The notes beneath the pieces were generated by a model, which saw nothing but the letters and a program-made list of their open reading frames with translations, had not been told where the DNA came from and searched no databases. This document shows, one piece after another, positions 23,934 to 37,008 of a stretch of DNA of 64,000 bases; positions within the stretch are counted from its first letter, which is position 1, and each line of letters begins with the position of its first letter. A program made the translations under genes and the position numbers. Location of the stretch: assembly GCA_035610365.1 (NCBI GenBank), contig CM069432.1:179785027-179849026 (forward strand). The letters are read 5' to 3'. Origin of the DNA: Aquatica leii (lineage: Eukaryota > Arthropoda > Insecta > Coleoptera > Lampyridae).

Positions 23934-25237
23934 TTTTTGGAGTTTACTCCTTAAGAATCGATTTGCATATATAAGGAGCCCGGTACGAGAAAAATCTGAG
24001 CAGTAAAATCTATCGATGAATGACCTCGTTACGTTTTTGGTGCGCATCCTATGTCGCGCAACTTTCTAAGTGAACTGAAAGTGCTGACTATCAGTAACGT
24101 CATTGCTTCTATTTACTCTTATCACTGTTTATTTTACCGAATATAATTTGCAATGCACAGACATTCTTTGTTTGAGTTGCATTGTATAACAAATTTATAT
24201 TACATTTAAATAATTTTTGGTTTATGAACGATAGTTTCGTTTCGATAGTTTCGATATTATAGTAAATTCAATGTGTATCCATTTATAATGAATATTGATG
24301 TTATCTGTCACAACACAATAAGCAACTTGTCTGAAATTCGACAATTAAATTCTAATACCGTAAGTGAAAATTAAAGAATTTTACAGAAGATCTTGTTTTT
24401 GATTTTATAACTTACATTGTATTTAGGTACTAACTAAGTACAATGTAAGCTATAAAATCAGGAATAAAATCTTATGTAAAATTATTTATATTTCAATAAT
24501 TATAAAACCTTGAAATATTTAAATTTTCCGCCAAAGCAAACACATGTTCTACAAGGGTAGCGTTCTGTTTTACAACCTGTCAACTAAGAGATGAGGTTGT
24601 GCGTAAAAAACAGGTGGCAGCAAAAACATAGTCCCCATTTCTTTTCATAGGAGTTGTGCATCTTTTTAACTTATTTATCTATGAAAGTATTTTCAAATAA
24701 CTATGGCAGAAAGAGGTGTAGATGATATTGCCGGAACATCTAACAAAACACGTGGCTGCGTTATAATTCATGTATTATATGTATGAGCATGTGCAATTTG
24801 TATTTATTAAATATTTTAATAATTATCGATGTAGTTCATATAAATATATATTTGAGAACAACACATAAAATTAGATAATAATTAACCCAATATGAATTAT
24901 CGAGCGCATCCACATAAAATAGAAAATTTCTAACCTAACCAAAAATTCGATGTCTATAAATTCTACCAGGTTATTATGATTTATTTTATAAATAATTTTT
25001 AAATATTAACAATTCTAGTCAATAATTCGATAATATTATCAGAAAAATCGACAATATTTTTTCATTATAATAATGTTTTCATAAAATTTTCTTTCGAAAA
25101 GTTATTTTTTACGTTCATACAGTATCAATCTTTTTTAAGTTAAATAAACCCTTTTTGCGTCTGGTTAGACTATCGAACTTAAGGAGTAAACTCCAGTCGT
25201 GCGTCGGAGCTGACACACACAATTTTTTTTTTTAAAT
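23934..25237 (+). mobile_element. 1.3-kb non-autonomous element, twin copy 1
   Basis: Nearly identical to 35096-36397, in the same orientation. Starting at 23939, a 17-bp block GGAGTTTACTCCTTAAG has its exact inverse, CTTAAGGAGTAAACTCC, near the other end (25178-25194). The homology runs on for a further ~43 bp to a T-run and TTTAAAT. Right after the first block are ATTTGCAT and TATATAAGG, a possible promoter. The centre holds a ~50-bp-arm palindrome around CTTACATTGTA / TACAATGTAAG (about 24370-24490). The only start-like frame is 27 codons at 24703-24786 (MAERGVDDIAGTSNKTRG). The superfamily is unknown. Confidence 0.85.
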
Positions 25238-27774
25238 ACATCACAGCAAAAACTAAAAAAAGTAACTGTAATTAGTTTTGCTATTGTAACGTTACAGACA
25301 TAAATTTAAAGATGCTTTCTCTGTGTCACAATAAAAAAACATTACAATTACACCTTTGGAAATCTTAATTTATATTATAAAGAAAACATCTATATATTAT
25401 TATTTTTACGCTTTCATGTGCGTTTCTTATATAATTTATTTGTAATTAATAAAAAAAAATACATTCAACTTATACGAAAAAATTTCTAATGTTCAACTAT
25501 ACTGTACAATTACTGACAATTACCTTAATGAAGGTGAAATAAATGTATTTGAGGCAATTTAGTATTTAATCTAAAAAAAGTCTACTTTTAAATTTTAAAA
25601 TAATTTTGTGATTACTTAGTGTTAAATTTAACGTTAGCATAAAGTAAGTAAAAAAAATATATTTTAGTTTGAGATTTATATGCTTCAGCTAGTACTTTGA
25701 TAACTAAATTGCACAAATCAGGCGTTGATATAATAATTATCACAATCCACAGTAAATGGAAATTAAAATGGTTAGAGTTCACGTATTAAATACATACACA
25801 ACAAAAACAATAACTACAGATGATAATTATTAAGTAAAACTTAAAAAAATCAATTTTTTTACTTTGGATGATCATTTCTTTTTGAAAAAGTAATCTCAAT
25901 TTCCAATTAAATTATTTTTTGTTTGTAATAAAATTTAAGATCATCTTTTTATTGTACTCAGTGCTCATTAAGAGCAATAGCAATCAACGAACAAGTGAAT
26001 TTATTTAAATGAAATTAATGCTTCGTAAAAAGAAATTATTTTAATATTCTTTACTTTCATATACAATACGGAAGAACTGTAATTGTGAATGCGTGTACAA
26101 TCGTAATTAATTTTAAAATAGTACATACTATTTATCCACAACAAATTTTATATTTGTCAGTTACAGCATCCGGTCTAGTTTTGTTTTGCGGAAGTTAATA
26201 TTACGCGATTAGAAAAAAAAGTAATAAAATAAAAATTTAATTTTAATTGTGGTGTACTAAATGTAATACTTAATAAAACAAATTTCACGGTGGAATTTAT
26301 ATAGTTTATAGGGTTTAATGATTTAATAACATTTATGAACGTATTTAATTTTTAGATTACTAAAACGTCAATTTTAACTTGTAGACATAGTTAAGAATTT
26401 ATTTATTTATCTTAATTTTACTTCCTAATCACTAAAAACCAAAAACACAAATTAATTTTATAGTACGATATAAAGTAATCATGTGTAATCAACAGTTTAT
26501 TAGGTATTGTTGTTTTTAACGTTTAATTATTAAACAATTATTAAGATACAATAACGTTGTTCATATGTTTTTTTCCAATTTTTTCCAATACTTTTGACGG
26601 CATTTTAGAAAATTAATTTTGTTTAAACATCATGGATTATTACATTATGAGGGGACCTTTTGTATAAAGATAGCTCTATAACAAAAGATTATGTGTGTGA
26701 GGTTAGGTTAACACAAAGAACCTTTTTTTTGTTCGTATCGGTTATCTTCGAGTGTCGTCGTGTTTTATTATAACGTGCAGTTTTCTGATTGGTTTCCGTT
26801 TGTTAGCCTAAGAATTTGTTCATAGTGCATGGTTTTTTGAGATCTTTGTAAATATAACTATAAGAATAAGCTTTTATACGGTATAAGAAACCCATGCACA
26901 ATCTTCGATTAGAATTGAAGCAATTTCGTAATGGTGTAAATATAATTAATTGAGATACTTTAATAAATAGTATTATAGATTAAAGCGATCATGTCGAGTA
27001 TAGGACTATATTTATATAGATAGTCACGGTAATTTTTGTGTTTCCAAATCAGTAATATTAAAATTGATTAGTTTATTATTGAACGTTCATTTAAAGAAAC
27101 ACGTGTAGACAACATTGCTCTATGTTTTTTTGAGTTGTTTTGAAACTTAGATAGTTTTCGTACTTATAACGGCGTTACGCCTTGATTTCGTACGTGATAA
27201 CATAAGATAAGGTCTATTCAACATGTAATCTACTAAATAAAAGTTTAATTACGAATCTATCGCAACCGTTGGGGTAATGTTTTTTGTATTTGTAATTGCA
27301 AAACATTGCTAGACGTTGCATGTGGTGGATTTATAACGTCGTTGATACATTTATGGTTTTACTATATATTTTATTAGCATCGGCTTAAAAATTATTAATA
27401 ATTAATGAAGCGATTTTACACACCGGTTGCACAGTCAAAAAACTATGCAAACGTTATCGATTTTGTTTTTGCTAGTTTGTTTGTTTGTGTTTGGTATTAT
27501 TTTTTAGATATTTTACCCAGTCAACACAAACCAAAAAGTTTAAAGGTAATCAATCTATTTCTTTAAGTTTCTACCCAAATTTAGTTAAGTTACTGTGCTC
27601 TGGTATGAAACATACTTGGTTCGTAAAAACAAAGCAGTTTTGATTTTTTAAAATCAAATTATGCGAGGTACGAAACATATCTCAAACATATTAACCACAA
27701 TAGTTACAGTGTTTAGACAATACAACTTTTTCAGAGTACAAATAATGCTTTAGTTTAGTTAAAATTGAAAAAAA
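25238..27774. other. AT-rich stretch, nothing recognised
   Basis: Long AT-rich sequence without a supported frame. It is presumably intergenic or 5' intronic relative to the ABCG gene. No upstream ABCG exon was found in it. Confidence 0.5.
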
Positions 27775-28040
27775 ATGTTGAAAGTTAATGTCAAATTTGA
27801 CAGATTTAGTAATAAATGTAGTACCAACGTTATATTTCTTTTGAATTTTTAAAAAAAATTTTTAAAAAGGAATGTAACTTTACAAAAGGCAAAAAAAAGA
27901 ATAATTTACGTTACTCTCGTCAAAAGTATCATAGCATAACTCACTCACATACAACGCTCGGCCGTGCGGCTTCACGTCGCATTAACGTTTGTTATGCTAT
28001 GCCTTACTTTCTACTTTTGTTCCGTAAATTACTATTGTTT
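27775..28040 (-). repeat. Dispersed GC-hairpin repeat, inverted copy B
   Basis: Reverse-complement match to about 77-330, including AGCATAACTCACTCACAT, CTCGGCCGTGCGG and the flank GACAGATTTAGTAATAAATG. The palindromic core is retained, but the top of the hairpin has changes (ACAACGC, TCACGTCGC). Confidence 0.8.
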
Positions 28041-31000
28041 TTTAATTTTCAGCCAGCAATAAGTCATTTTTCAAACAAACGGTGATGTGTACATAGCAAT
28101 TAAATATAAGATACTTCAGTGCTGGTAAGTTACATTTTTCTATTTGGCACTAATTATCGTCTTATTGTAATGGTAAAATTAATACACATTTTGTTAGTTT
28201 AGCAAATAATGCTAAGCTGAAGAAAAAATTTAAAATTGCAACTATTTAATAGGACGCGTAATCATTCCCCAAGAGTTTATTATTTACGGGTTCAAACGGT
28301 TCCATAGAAAGCCTCACATAATTTGATTGATTAAACAAATTATTTTTTAAATTGATGTTGGTATTACATTTAATCTTTTGTATTTAGAAGTGACATCTTT
28401 ATCTCTAAAAGAAAAGATAAAATGTGCATAAATTTGTTTACATGAACCTGTGTCAAAATTTCTCTTTTTTTTTAAATGTTACAGTTTCTTATACTAAATA
28501 TTTAAATAAATACGTAATGTTTTATTAAAATAAAACATAAGATGCTACGCAAAATTAAACGTTTTTATTAAAGGCGCTGTAGTTTAAAAAAATTCTAGTA
28601 TTTGAATATATAGGTGTGTATACATATTTATATGAAGTCAATGTTAAAACCTTTATGTTTTTGTATAATTCGAGATAAAACTTTTAGACTTTTACTATCA
28701 CATGAAGCGACCCACTAAGCGTACACTTTTGGGTTTCAGAATCTTACCTTGAGCTAATTTACTATTTTATATTTGTAAATCTGCATCGTTAACATTGAAC
28801 TAGATAAAAGTAATTTTTGCATTTGCATTTTTATAAGGTATACATTTTGAGTTTAAATCAATTCGTTTTATTTTAAATTCTGGGTAAAACAAACAATTGA
28901 TATTTAATAATTACAATATTACAAAATTTAAAGATATTAAATTATAGTAAACGTATACATTTTACAAAAGATCATTAAAAACAAAGAAATGGTCTATGGA
29001 AGTTTGATTATACAACTATTTTCAAAAACTAAAGTTACATATACACGTATTTGTTTAGCAAGGACGTCTAAGTAATCTGCAAATTATATATAGCATAACC
29101 ATCCACCAATTAAAGATTCCTGAAACGTAAACATCGTAAATATATAATAACTATTAAATCAGAAGAAAAAATATATAGACGTCACTTACACATACACAAC
29201 TATAATTAATATAAATTATCTATAATTATATACTTATAAGGTTTAGATAACTATAAAAAAAATTCACTCAAAAAATAATTACTTTCATTATATTAAAAAT
29301 AATTACTCCTGCAGTGCTTTCTTTCTTACAATTACATGGATTTACTAAATTTTATTTAAGTAATTTGTAAGTCGAGTTTTTTTTACTAAAAACATTTAGT
29401 TTTATAATTTTAATTAATTATTTCTTTATTAATATGTATTTCGTTTGCAGTTTTAATTTTAATTTTAAAATTAAAAGTTTTATGTTTATGATTACCATTA
29501 CGTTTATAACTAGTAGAAACTAAAACTAAAAAACAATATATTAGTGTCAGTAAGGGTTAAATAAGAAATATTAAATCACCATGACTTAATCGTGTTATTA
29601 AACAGTACACTCTGCTAAAGACGGTAAATAAAAAAAGAAAAATTGACAATGAACATTTTCAGCAATCTATTGTATAAACGGTGTACCTACAATAAATTGT
29701 GTTCATTTTCTGGTTTTTGCAAATAATGCTATGGATGGTTACGCACGAAAAGAAATGTAGGATGATGATCAACTGTAGCAACGGCATATCTAACACGTTT
29801 CCGTTACATCTGAATTGATTCCAAACTGTACAATTACTTTTGTAGTAAGAAAGTTGCTTCCCAAAACCATAGTATAATTTATTTAGTATAGTAGAATAAA
29901 CAAAAAGTTGCATTAATCAAGACCGCAATGAAAGCAAGATAAGTGGCTTAACGTAAGTGTGATTTCAACTTGATCGCAAATGAAAGCGAATGTATTTTTG
30001 ATGTGTTTTGTACCTTTCTACATTGTAATATAATTTTTATAATTTTTTTACTACAAAACATTTTATTGAAAAAACTATTAATTTTGCAGTTAAAATTATG
30101 CAGCTTTTATGCAGTAACTATAACATCGTTGCTTCTATTATTGATCTCTATCAATCATTTTTTAAATTTATAAAATAAATTACTAAATTTTACCTTAATG
30201 AATCTAGAGACTATAGAAAATTGAATGTACAATCTTAGTTATTTTTGAATTTGTGGTATTCGTGTTTGTATTAAAAACTTCTAACTCGTTTGTTAAAAAA
30301 ATGTTCATTTCTAAAACAAAATGCAGAAAATGAAGAAAATTCAGATTAAAGCTTGTTTAGGGGTTTGTGACAGGTTTATTTAAAGAGCTACATTATGCAT
30401 TTTTGATATAATTTTGTTGGTTGATTCCGTGAAGAGATAAAGAAATACATGCTACATAAAAAATAAACTTTTGATTAAATATTAGAGCACAAAACCGTGA
30501 GACTGAGTTTAGTAAATTTTTAATAACGGAAAGACATCAAAAATCAGATAAGTTTTTTTTTAGGTTTTCCAGCTATGACTAGTTTGTGTGAAAGTAATCT
30601 ATATAATCCACATTTACAATAAATTTGCTCTATTAAACTAGAATGAAAAATTAACTTCGGGTGCTTGTGGACCTTATGCACATTATACTTCAGTGTGGCT
30701 CTTCAAAACCAAGACAAACTCTTTCTTTTTTCACATGTAATAAATATGCCAAATATTGAAAAATTAGTTGTTTGAACAGCAATCTTTTTTCTGGAGATGA
30801 AGTTTTTACTCTTACGAAACAAAAAACAAAAAAATTATACTTTATAGTAATGGATTCTATTTTTGTCATATAAAGTGTTTTCATCAAGACCATTTGGGAA
30901 TAGAGAAACATTATCAAAGCAAATGGAATTCTATAGTGTAAGAGGATGTTTAGGTTTCATGAGTTATATTTTTACGACAATTTTCTATTCTGGATAAATT

Positions 31001-31750
31001 TTCTACAAGCTGAGTTTTTGATGCACGTTGCAGTCGACACCTTCAGAACTTAGGCCAAAGGTTAGTTTGTAGACAACTTTACAAACTAATCTTATTTAAA
31101 ATGTAATGGATTATAATGTAAAATTTTGTTATTTCTGATTGAAAACATTTGAAATAAACATTAAAACCATGTTTTAAACAAAAAATTTGTCCATTAAAAC
31201 GTAAGACAAGTTTGAGTTAACTACTTATTAATGTAAATGCTTCTGTTTTTTATTAAAATGAATAAAAATAGAAAAAGGCAATTTTTTGATGAAACTAAAA
31301 AGTTAAATTTATTGATCAATGTTATTTGATAACAGATGTATTCATATAACTTTTCAATTAACTAAACACGATAGAACCTTCGATTTTTGTAAACACGCGT
31401 ACAAGTTCAAGTATAAGATTTTAGATAAAATTAAAAAATAATAGAGTAACAATTACAAAAAAAAAAGAAGAAAAAAGAGAAAACCCCACAACCCGTTAAG
31501 ATAAAGAAATAAAGAAGGCAGGTGGGGAAAGTGCTTTGTATAAAATAACATGGAATGAAAATAATCGTTTGCAATGCATGTTTTTTGCTTTGTTATATAT
31601 GTTTTTTTACTGTGTTATTTATTTTATTCGATGTATATTTATATTACCTTAGTTTTTTTAATACACTGAAATATAATTTTTTTAGTACTTGCCACATGGG
31701 TCTGAACTTAATGATTTATTATATAATATAATATAAAGACTACATTATAA
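28041..31750. other. AT-rich stretch, nothing recognised
   Basis: Several short frames (29659-29913, 29970-30173, 30690-30917) have the F/I/L/Y-rich composition expected by chance and are not called. A purine-rich tract lies at about 31459-31540. Confidence 0.5.
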
Positions 31751-31754
31751 CATA

Positions 31755-32080
31755 ATATTGATTCTTCTTCTTAGTGCGCCGTCCCCCTACGATTTAATTG
31801 GCTATTATAGCACCGGATGTCGCCGCTCTGAAGATTTCTATTGATGTTCAGTCAAAACACCTGCGCAAACCTTTCAATCATGAGTTCTGTCTAAGGCCGA
31901 CTGATCTTTTTGCTTCGATTGCTCCTTCTATTATCATAGCTCTTGCCATGAATTATATATGACTTATAAATTGAAGTTTTCTATCGTTGATTGTCAGAAG
32001 GAGTTCTTTATTCTTTCTCATTCATTTTAGGATAGATTTCCTTGGTACATCTCCACATAGGAGAACAGACAAAATGTAGC
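31755..32080 (-). pseudogene. 3' fragment of an RTE-like non-LTR retrotransposon ORF
   Basis: Read on the minus strand, 31950 down to 31790 gives MIIEGAIEAKRSVGLRQNS, stop, LKGLRRCFD, stop, TSIEIFRAATSGAIIAN. This matches the conserved C-terminal pattern of RTE-like ORFs, (I-x-GKI-x-KR-x-x-GR...SWL...LR-x-W...LF-x-A...AN). Both stops are TGA at positions where the family has Trp, as from TGG to TGA point changes. The upstream remainder to about 32080 is frameshifted. The CTTCTTCTTAGTGCGCC stretch on the + strand (about 31766) is the 3' boundary. Confidence 0.6.
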
Positions 32081-32357
32081 ACCCTAGTAGTCTTGTCATA
32101 TTAATTGGGTTGATAGACGTATTATATTTTCACATCAAATTCACAAAATACTGTTTACACTAACGTTATTTGTAAAATCGGTTTTTAATATATTAAAAAT
32201 AAGTTTAGTGACTGTAATATAATCTTAATTGTTAAGTAATATCTATTTTCAATTGATCGTAATATACAAAGTTCAATGCCTAAAGTTATTGTTTACAATT
32301 GATTGTTTTGATCATGCATTAGTTAGCTAAGTAAATTGGAAAACGCGTACATATAGC

Positions 32358-32755
32358 TGAAACGTTCACGAAGTTATTGTCAGATTCGAGACAATGACCG
32401 AAGAATGTTGAACATTCTAGACAGATAACAGAAATATATAAAAACGGTTCAAAAGAAGCATAGGTCAGTTTTTTTGAATTGAATCGAGAAGATTTTGTCG
32501 GTTTAAAATCATTAAGTGATTAACGCGTGTGAAGATAAATATATAAAATGCCGGTGTTAGTAAAACATAAATACGTCGCGTACGTGTTGTTAACATAAAC
32601 AAGTATCAGTATTAGATAAAATAGAAAGTGCGGACTAGTGATAGTAATATATAAATCAGTGTAAGTATTAAATATCGTTAGGTTAATTAGTTACGTGTAG
32701 TTATAATTCTATAATTAGTTTGTTTATAAATAAATTACTGTTAAAATTCGATACA
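32358..32755 (+). mobile_element. Solo LTR 1 (heat-shock-motif family), 398 bp
   Basis: Begins TGAAACGTTCACGAAG and ends TTCGATACA, flanked by the 4-bp duplication TAGC (32354-32357 and 32756-32759). It is the most diverged of three copies but keeps the order: a TTCACGAA motif at 32365-32372, ATTCTAGAC near 32414, TATATAAAA at 32435-32443, initiator TCAGTT at 32465-32470, and GTAAGT at 32661-32666. No internal retroelement sequence adjoins it, so it arose by LTR-LTR recombination. Confidence 0.85.
32435..32470 (+). promoter_or_regulatory. TATA box plus initiator in solo LTR 1
   Basis: TATATAAAA at 32435 lies 32 nt before the A of TCAGTT (32465-32470), matching the arthropod initiator and usual TATA spacing. 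Upstream is one clean TTCnnGAA unit and one imperfect one. Confidence 0.55.
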
Positions 32756-32922
32756 TAGCACTATTATTTAAAAAAAATTATATATAAATTTGCTGTATAT
32801 AATTTTTATTTTCATATATTTTTATTTTAAAAACTGTTGATTTTCAGTAGCTTGTAATTGAACACACGTTACTCTTAAAAATTGTTTTTAACGTTTATAG
32901 TTTGTTGCAAAAATCTGACGTA

Positions 32923-33531
32923 CAGTAAGACCCCTCTTAACGCTATTTCGTTTAGCGCTGTTCCGATTTAGCGCTCTTTTATTTCAACCCGGTGATTCTC
33001 CGAAATTGCTCGCAGCACTACGAGGATTCCTCGAAACTGTGCGCCGCGCTAGTTTCCAAATATGTTTATAACATATCTAAAACAGTGTATGTATGTATGT
33101 ACATACAAATAACTAATACACTGCAAAAGGTAGATAAGTGATTATGACAACACAAGAAAGAGATAATGGTAACAGCCACCGTCGATTTGGCTGATCTGGC
33201 TAAAAATCTCTGATGATAAAATAAACAAATTCAAATGTTGAGTAGGTATACATACATGTTTATCTCTTAGTTTATTTTTGCTCATTCAACATAAAATTGT
33301 TAAAAGCTACTAACTTTAATTAAATCAGCATTACATTTTACATATGTTGATTAAAATGCTTGGTTTAATTTTTATTAAAAAAACATAATTATTAAATTTA
33401 ATACCTAACCAATTTTCAATACATCTTCCCCTAACCCCATTATTTACATGTTAAGAGCCTCTTCTAGCGCTGTTTCGCATTACGCTCTACTTTGATGGAA
33501 CGTATCCTACGCGTTAAGCGGGGTCGTACTG
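32923..33531. mobile_element. Pogo/Tigger-like MITE, 609 bp
   Basis: The left TIR CAGTAAGACCCCTCTTAACGC starts at 32923. The right TIR is its inverse with two changes, ending CTG at 33531. TA flanks both sides (32921-32922 and 33532-33533). A second internal pair of blocks, TAGCGCTGTT, is also roughly inverted. CAGTA...CTTAACGC termini with TA duplications are typical of pogo/Tigger-type elements. No transposase is present. Confidence 0.8.
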
Positions 33532-33533
33532 TA

Positions 33534-35095
33534 TTTACTTAAAACTGCTTCTTATTTTAGCTGCACACTCTTTTTATAATTTTGCTAAAAATATAATTTC
33601 ATTAAAACCCATTTTTTACAATATTCCATACTTTTGGGTTTTGCAAATACAAATATTTTACCTTGTAATTTGAACTACATTTTGTTATATTTGTTTGTCT
33701 GTTATACGAAAATAGAAAGAAACAGAAACACTTAATTAATATCTTTATTTTGTAAATTTATAACAATTAGAGAGTATTCTAAATATTAAAAACGTTAAAA
33801 AAATAAATTATTTAAAAATAATTTAAAAAAATAAGGGAATTTAATATAAACATACAATTTTTTTATTAGTATAAAAGCGTTTAACACCTAAGAAATAGGT
33901 AGATATGTTATAGACTGATAGATTTACAATTAATATTTAAGAAAACAAAAACGAATTTGACATACGTTGTTGATTAGAAACGTGTTCACATTATGTAATG
34001 GACATGATTACATTACAAACAAAATTTTTAATCAAACAATGCAAAAGAGAAGGTTTGATCAGTGAAAGTTAAAGAAATATTTACATTTAATTATAAAATT
34101 TGATTTTAAAAATAACCTTTATTGTGATTAGAGAATTTTATGCAAGTATTAACCTATACATACATGCTTTAGAAATTTTGGTTTTCATAACAAATGCTTT
34201 CACTTTTCTGATCTTAACTTATTTCTTACAACGGTACCTATCAAATTGATTACATTTTTATTGCATAAAATTATTGCCATCTCATTATTTATAATGAGTA
34301 ATGAACTACTTGCTTTTGTTTTGTATATTTCAAGTGTTTGTCTCATTATTTTGTAATAGAATTAGCAACTCAAATTCTCTTTCTACATTTTATTTTATAG
34401 TTACCAAGTTTCTGACATTTCATACATACATACAAAAATATTTCTTTTTGAACTGCAAATATGTAAGAATATTAGTTAATAATTGATACAATTACTAAAC
34501 AGCAGTACATAATCCAGTCAAAATATACATTTAACGTCGGAATAATTCACATAGAGCTGAAGAATACATACTTTAAATACACCATTATAAATAAAATGTC
34601 AAAAGTCAATTCTATTTCGGTTAAAAATTATATCAACTTGTCTTACAAAAATATCAGTAGTTGTTGATTTTTCACACAGCATTGAATTGAAACGAGACTT
34701 GTAATGAGCATTAGTAAGAAATTGCTTTCGTTTGTTGGAACAATTATATATCAATCAAAAAAGACATCAGAGGATGTTATTCGAGGATTGACAGTTATGT
34801 TGAAAATGATTCGCGATTTTTCATAAATAATAGTTATTTGCTAGAAGAAAAGTACAAAATTGAGAGACATAGAGAATTGCATAATTTACACATTTAATAT
34901 AAACTATGTTTACGATAAAATTTACTGTTACTGAGAGATATCTGCAACAGGTTTTTTGATATTTGACTTTAAATAAAAGGGGTACTTTCATTTATAATGA
35001 TATATTTCAGATCTGTACCAATTTTTAGCTCTATTCAAATGTTACCGATATTTCAACACTTTCTATTTAGTTTATTTTGAATGGACTTAAAAATG
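33534..35095. other. AT-rich stretch, nothing recognised
   Basis: No supported frame or repeat was found; the open frame at 34301-34486 is F/L/Y-rich background. Confidence 0.5.
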
Positions 35096-36397
35096 TTTTT
35101 GGAGTTTACTCCTTAAGAATCGATTTGCATATATAAGGAGCCCGGTACGAGAAAAATCTGAGCAGTAAAATCTATCGATGAATGACCTCGTTACGTTTTT
35201 GGTGCGCATCCTATGTCGCGCAACTTTCTAAGTGAACTGAAAGTGCTGACTATCAGTAACGTCATTGCTTCTATTTACTCTTATCACTGTTTATTTTACC
35301 GAATATAATTTGCAATGCACAGACATTCTTTGTTTGAGTTGCATTGTATAACAAATTTATATTACATTTAAATAATTTTTGGTTTATGAACGATAGTTTC
35401 GTTTCGATAGTTTCGATATTATAGTAAATTCAATGTGTATCCATTTATAATGAATATTGATGTTATCTGTCACAACACAATAAGCAACTTGTCTGAAATT
35501 CGACAATTAAATTCTAATACCGTAAGTGAAAATTAAAGAATTTTACAGAAGATCTTGTTTTTGATTTTATAACTTACATTGTATTTAGGTACTAACTAAG
35601 TACAATGTAAGCTATAAAATCAGGAATAAAATCTTATGTAAAATTATTTATATTTCAATAATTATAAAACCTTGAAATATTTAAATTTTCCGCCAAAGCA
35701 AACACATGTTCTACAAGGGTAGCGTTCTGTTTTACAACCTGTCAACTAAGAGATGAGGTTGTGCGTAAAAAACAGGTGGCAGCAAAACATAGTCCCCATT
35801 TCTTTTCATAGGAGTTGTGCATCTTTTAACTTATTTATCTATGAAAGTATTTTCAAATAACTATGGCAGAAAGAGGTGTAGATGATATTGCCGGAACATC
35901 TAACAAAACACGTGGCTGCGTTATAATTCATGTATTATATGTATGAGCATGTGCAATTTGTATTTATTAAATATTTTAATAATTATCGATGTAGTTCATA
36001 TAAATATATATTTGAGAACAACACATAAAATTAGATAATAATTAACCCAATATGAATTATCGAGCGCATCCACATAAAATAGAAAATTTCTAACCTAACC
36101 AAAAATTCGATGTCTATAAATTCTACCAGGTTATTATGATTTATTTTATAAATAATTTTTAAATATTAACAATTCTAGTCAATAATTCGATAATATTATC
36201 AGAAAAATCGACAATATTTTTTCATTATAATAATGTTTTCATAAAATTTTCTTTCGAAAAGTTATTTTTTACGTTCATACAGTATCAATCTTTTTTAAGT
36301 TAAATAAACCCTTTTTGCGTCTGGTTAGACTATCGAACTTAAGGAGTAAACTCCAGTCGTGCGTCGGAGCTGACACACACAATTTTTTTTTTTAAAT
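35096..36397 (+). mobile_element. 1.3-kb non-autonomous element, twin copy 2
   Basis: Matches 23934-25237 base for base on reading, apart from two 1-nt homopolymer differences (one A fewer near 35786, one T fewer near 35826). The lengths agree with that: 1,299 versus 1,297 bp from the GGAG block to the T-rich end. Flanking sequences differ immediately outside, so this is two insertions of one element and not a segmental duplication. Confidence 0.85.
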
Positions 36398-37004
36398 TTA
36401 ATGACTTAATTGTCAGATTGAAACAAATTCTAGCAAACTCGTTTGTGTTTGTTTTTATAATTAACTTTGGAACTATTCATTATATTATTATTCAAAAACA
36501 TTTTGGTTATTATAATCAAGAAAGTGAAAATTTGATCAACAACTAAAAGCTTATGGATGCATTGTTGCGCTTTTAGGTTTTTTTAAAGCATGAATTGCTT
36601 TAGAACTAAAATGTTGTTTTTTGTTTTCTCGATTTGTCAAAATGTATAAAAGTATAACAATCAAATAATTACTAAAAGTAGTATCTAGATCTAGATAATG
36701 CAAAAACAACTCATTTATTTACAAACTTTTCTAAAAACAACTAAAACAAATTCATAGTATAATATTGCATTTTTGACCATATGTCTTAAAATATTTGTTT
36801 TTAAACTAATATAAACATTAATGTTTCGACCGTATTATGCAGTAGTTGCTTTAATTTTTTGGTGTGTTTTTATGTTAGAAAATTTGCTGCTGCAGTAACG
36901 AATAATTCTACATCTGGGTTTTATTGATACTTTTTACGCAATAAAAATTATAAACAATAAATTTAAATAAATAATATAAGTTCTCCAAGAAGATTTTTAT
37001 TATT
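36398..37004. other. AT-rich stretch, nothing recognised
   Basis: Unique AT-rich sequence between the second twin element and solo LTR 2. Confidence 0.5.
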
Positions 37005-37008
37005 GTAT

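Noticed and set aside
29659..30917. Three short frames on both strands
   Set aside because: The composition is that expected of AT-rich noncoding sequence; no motif, splice context or conservation signal.
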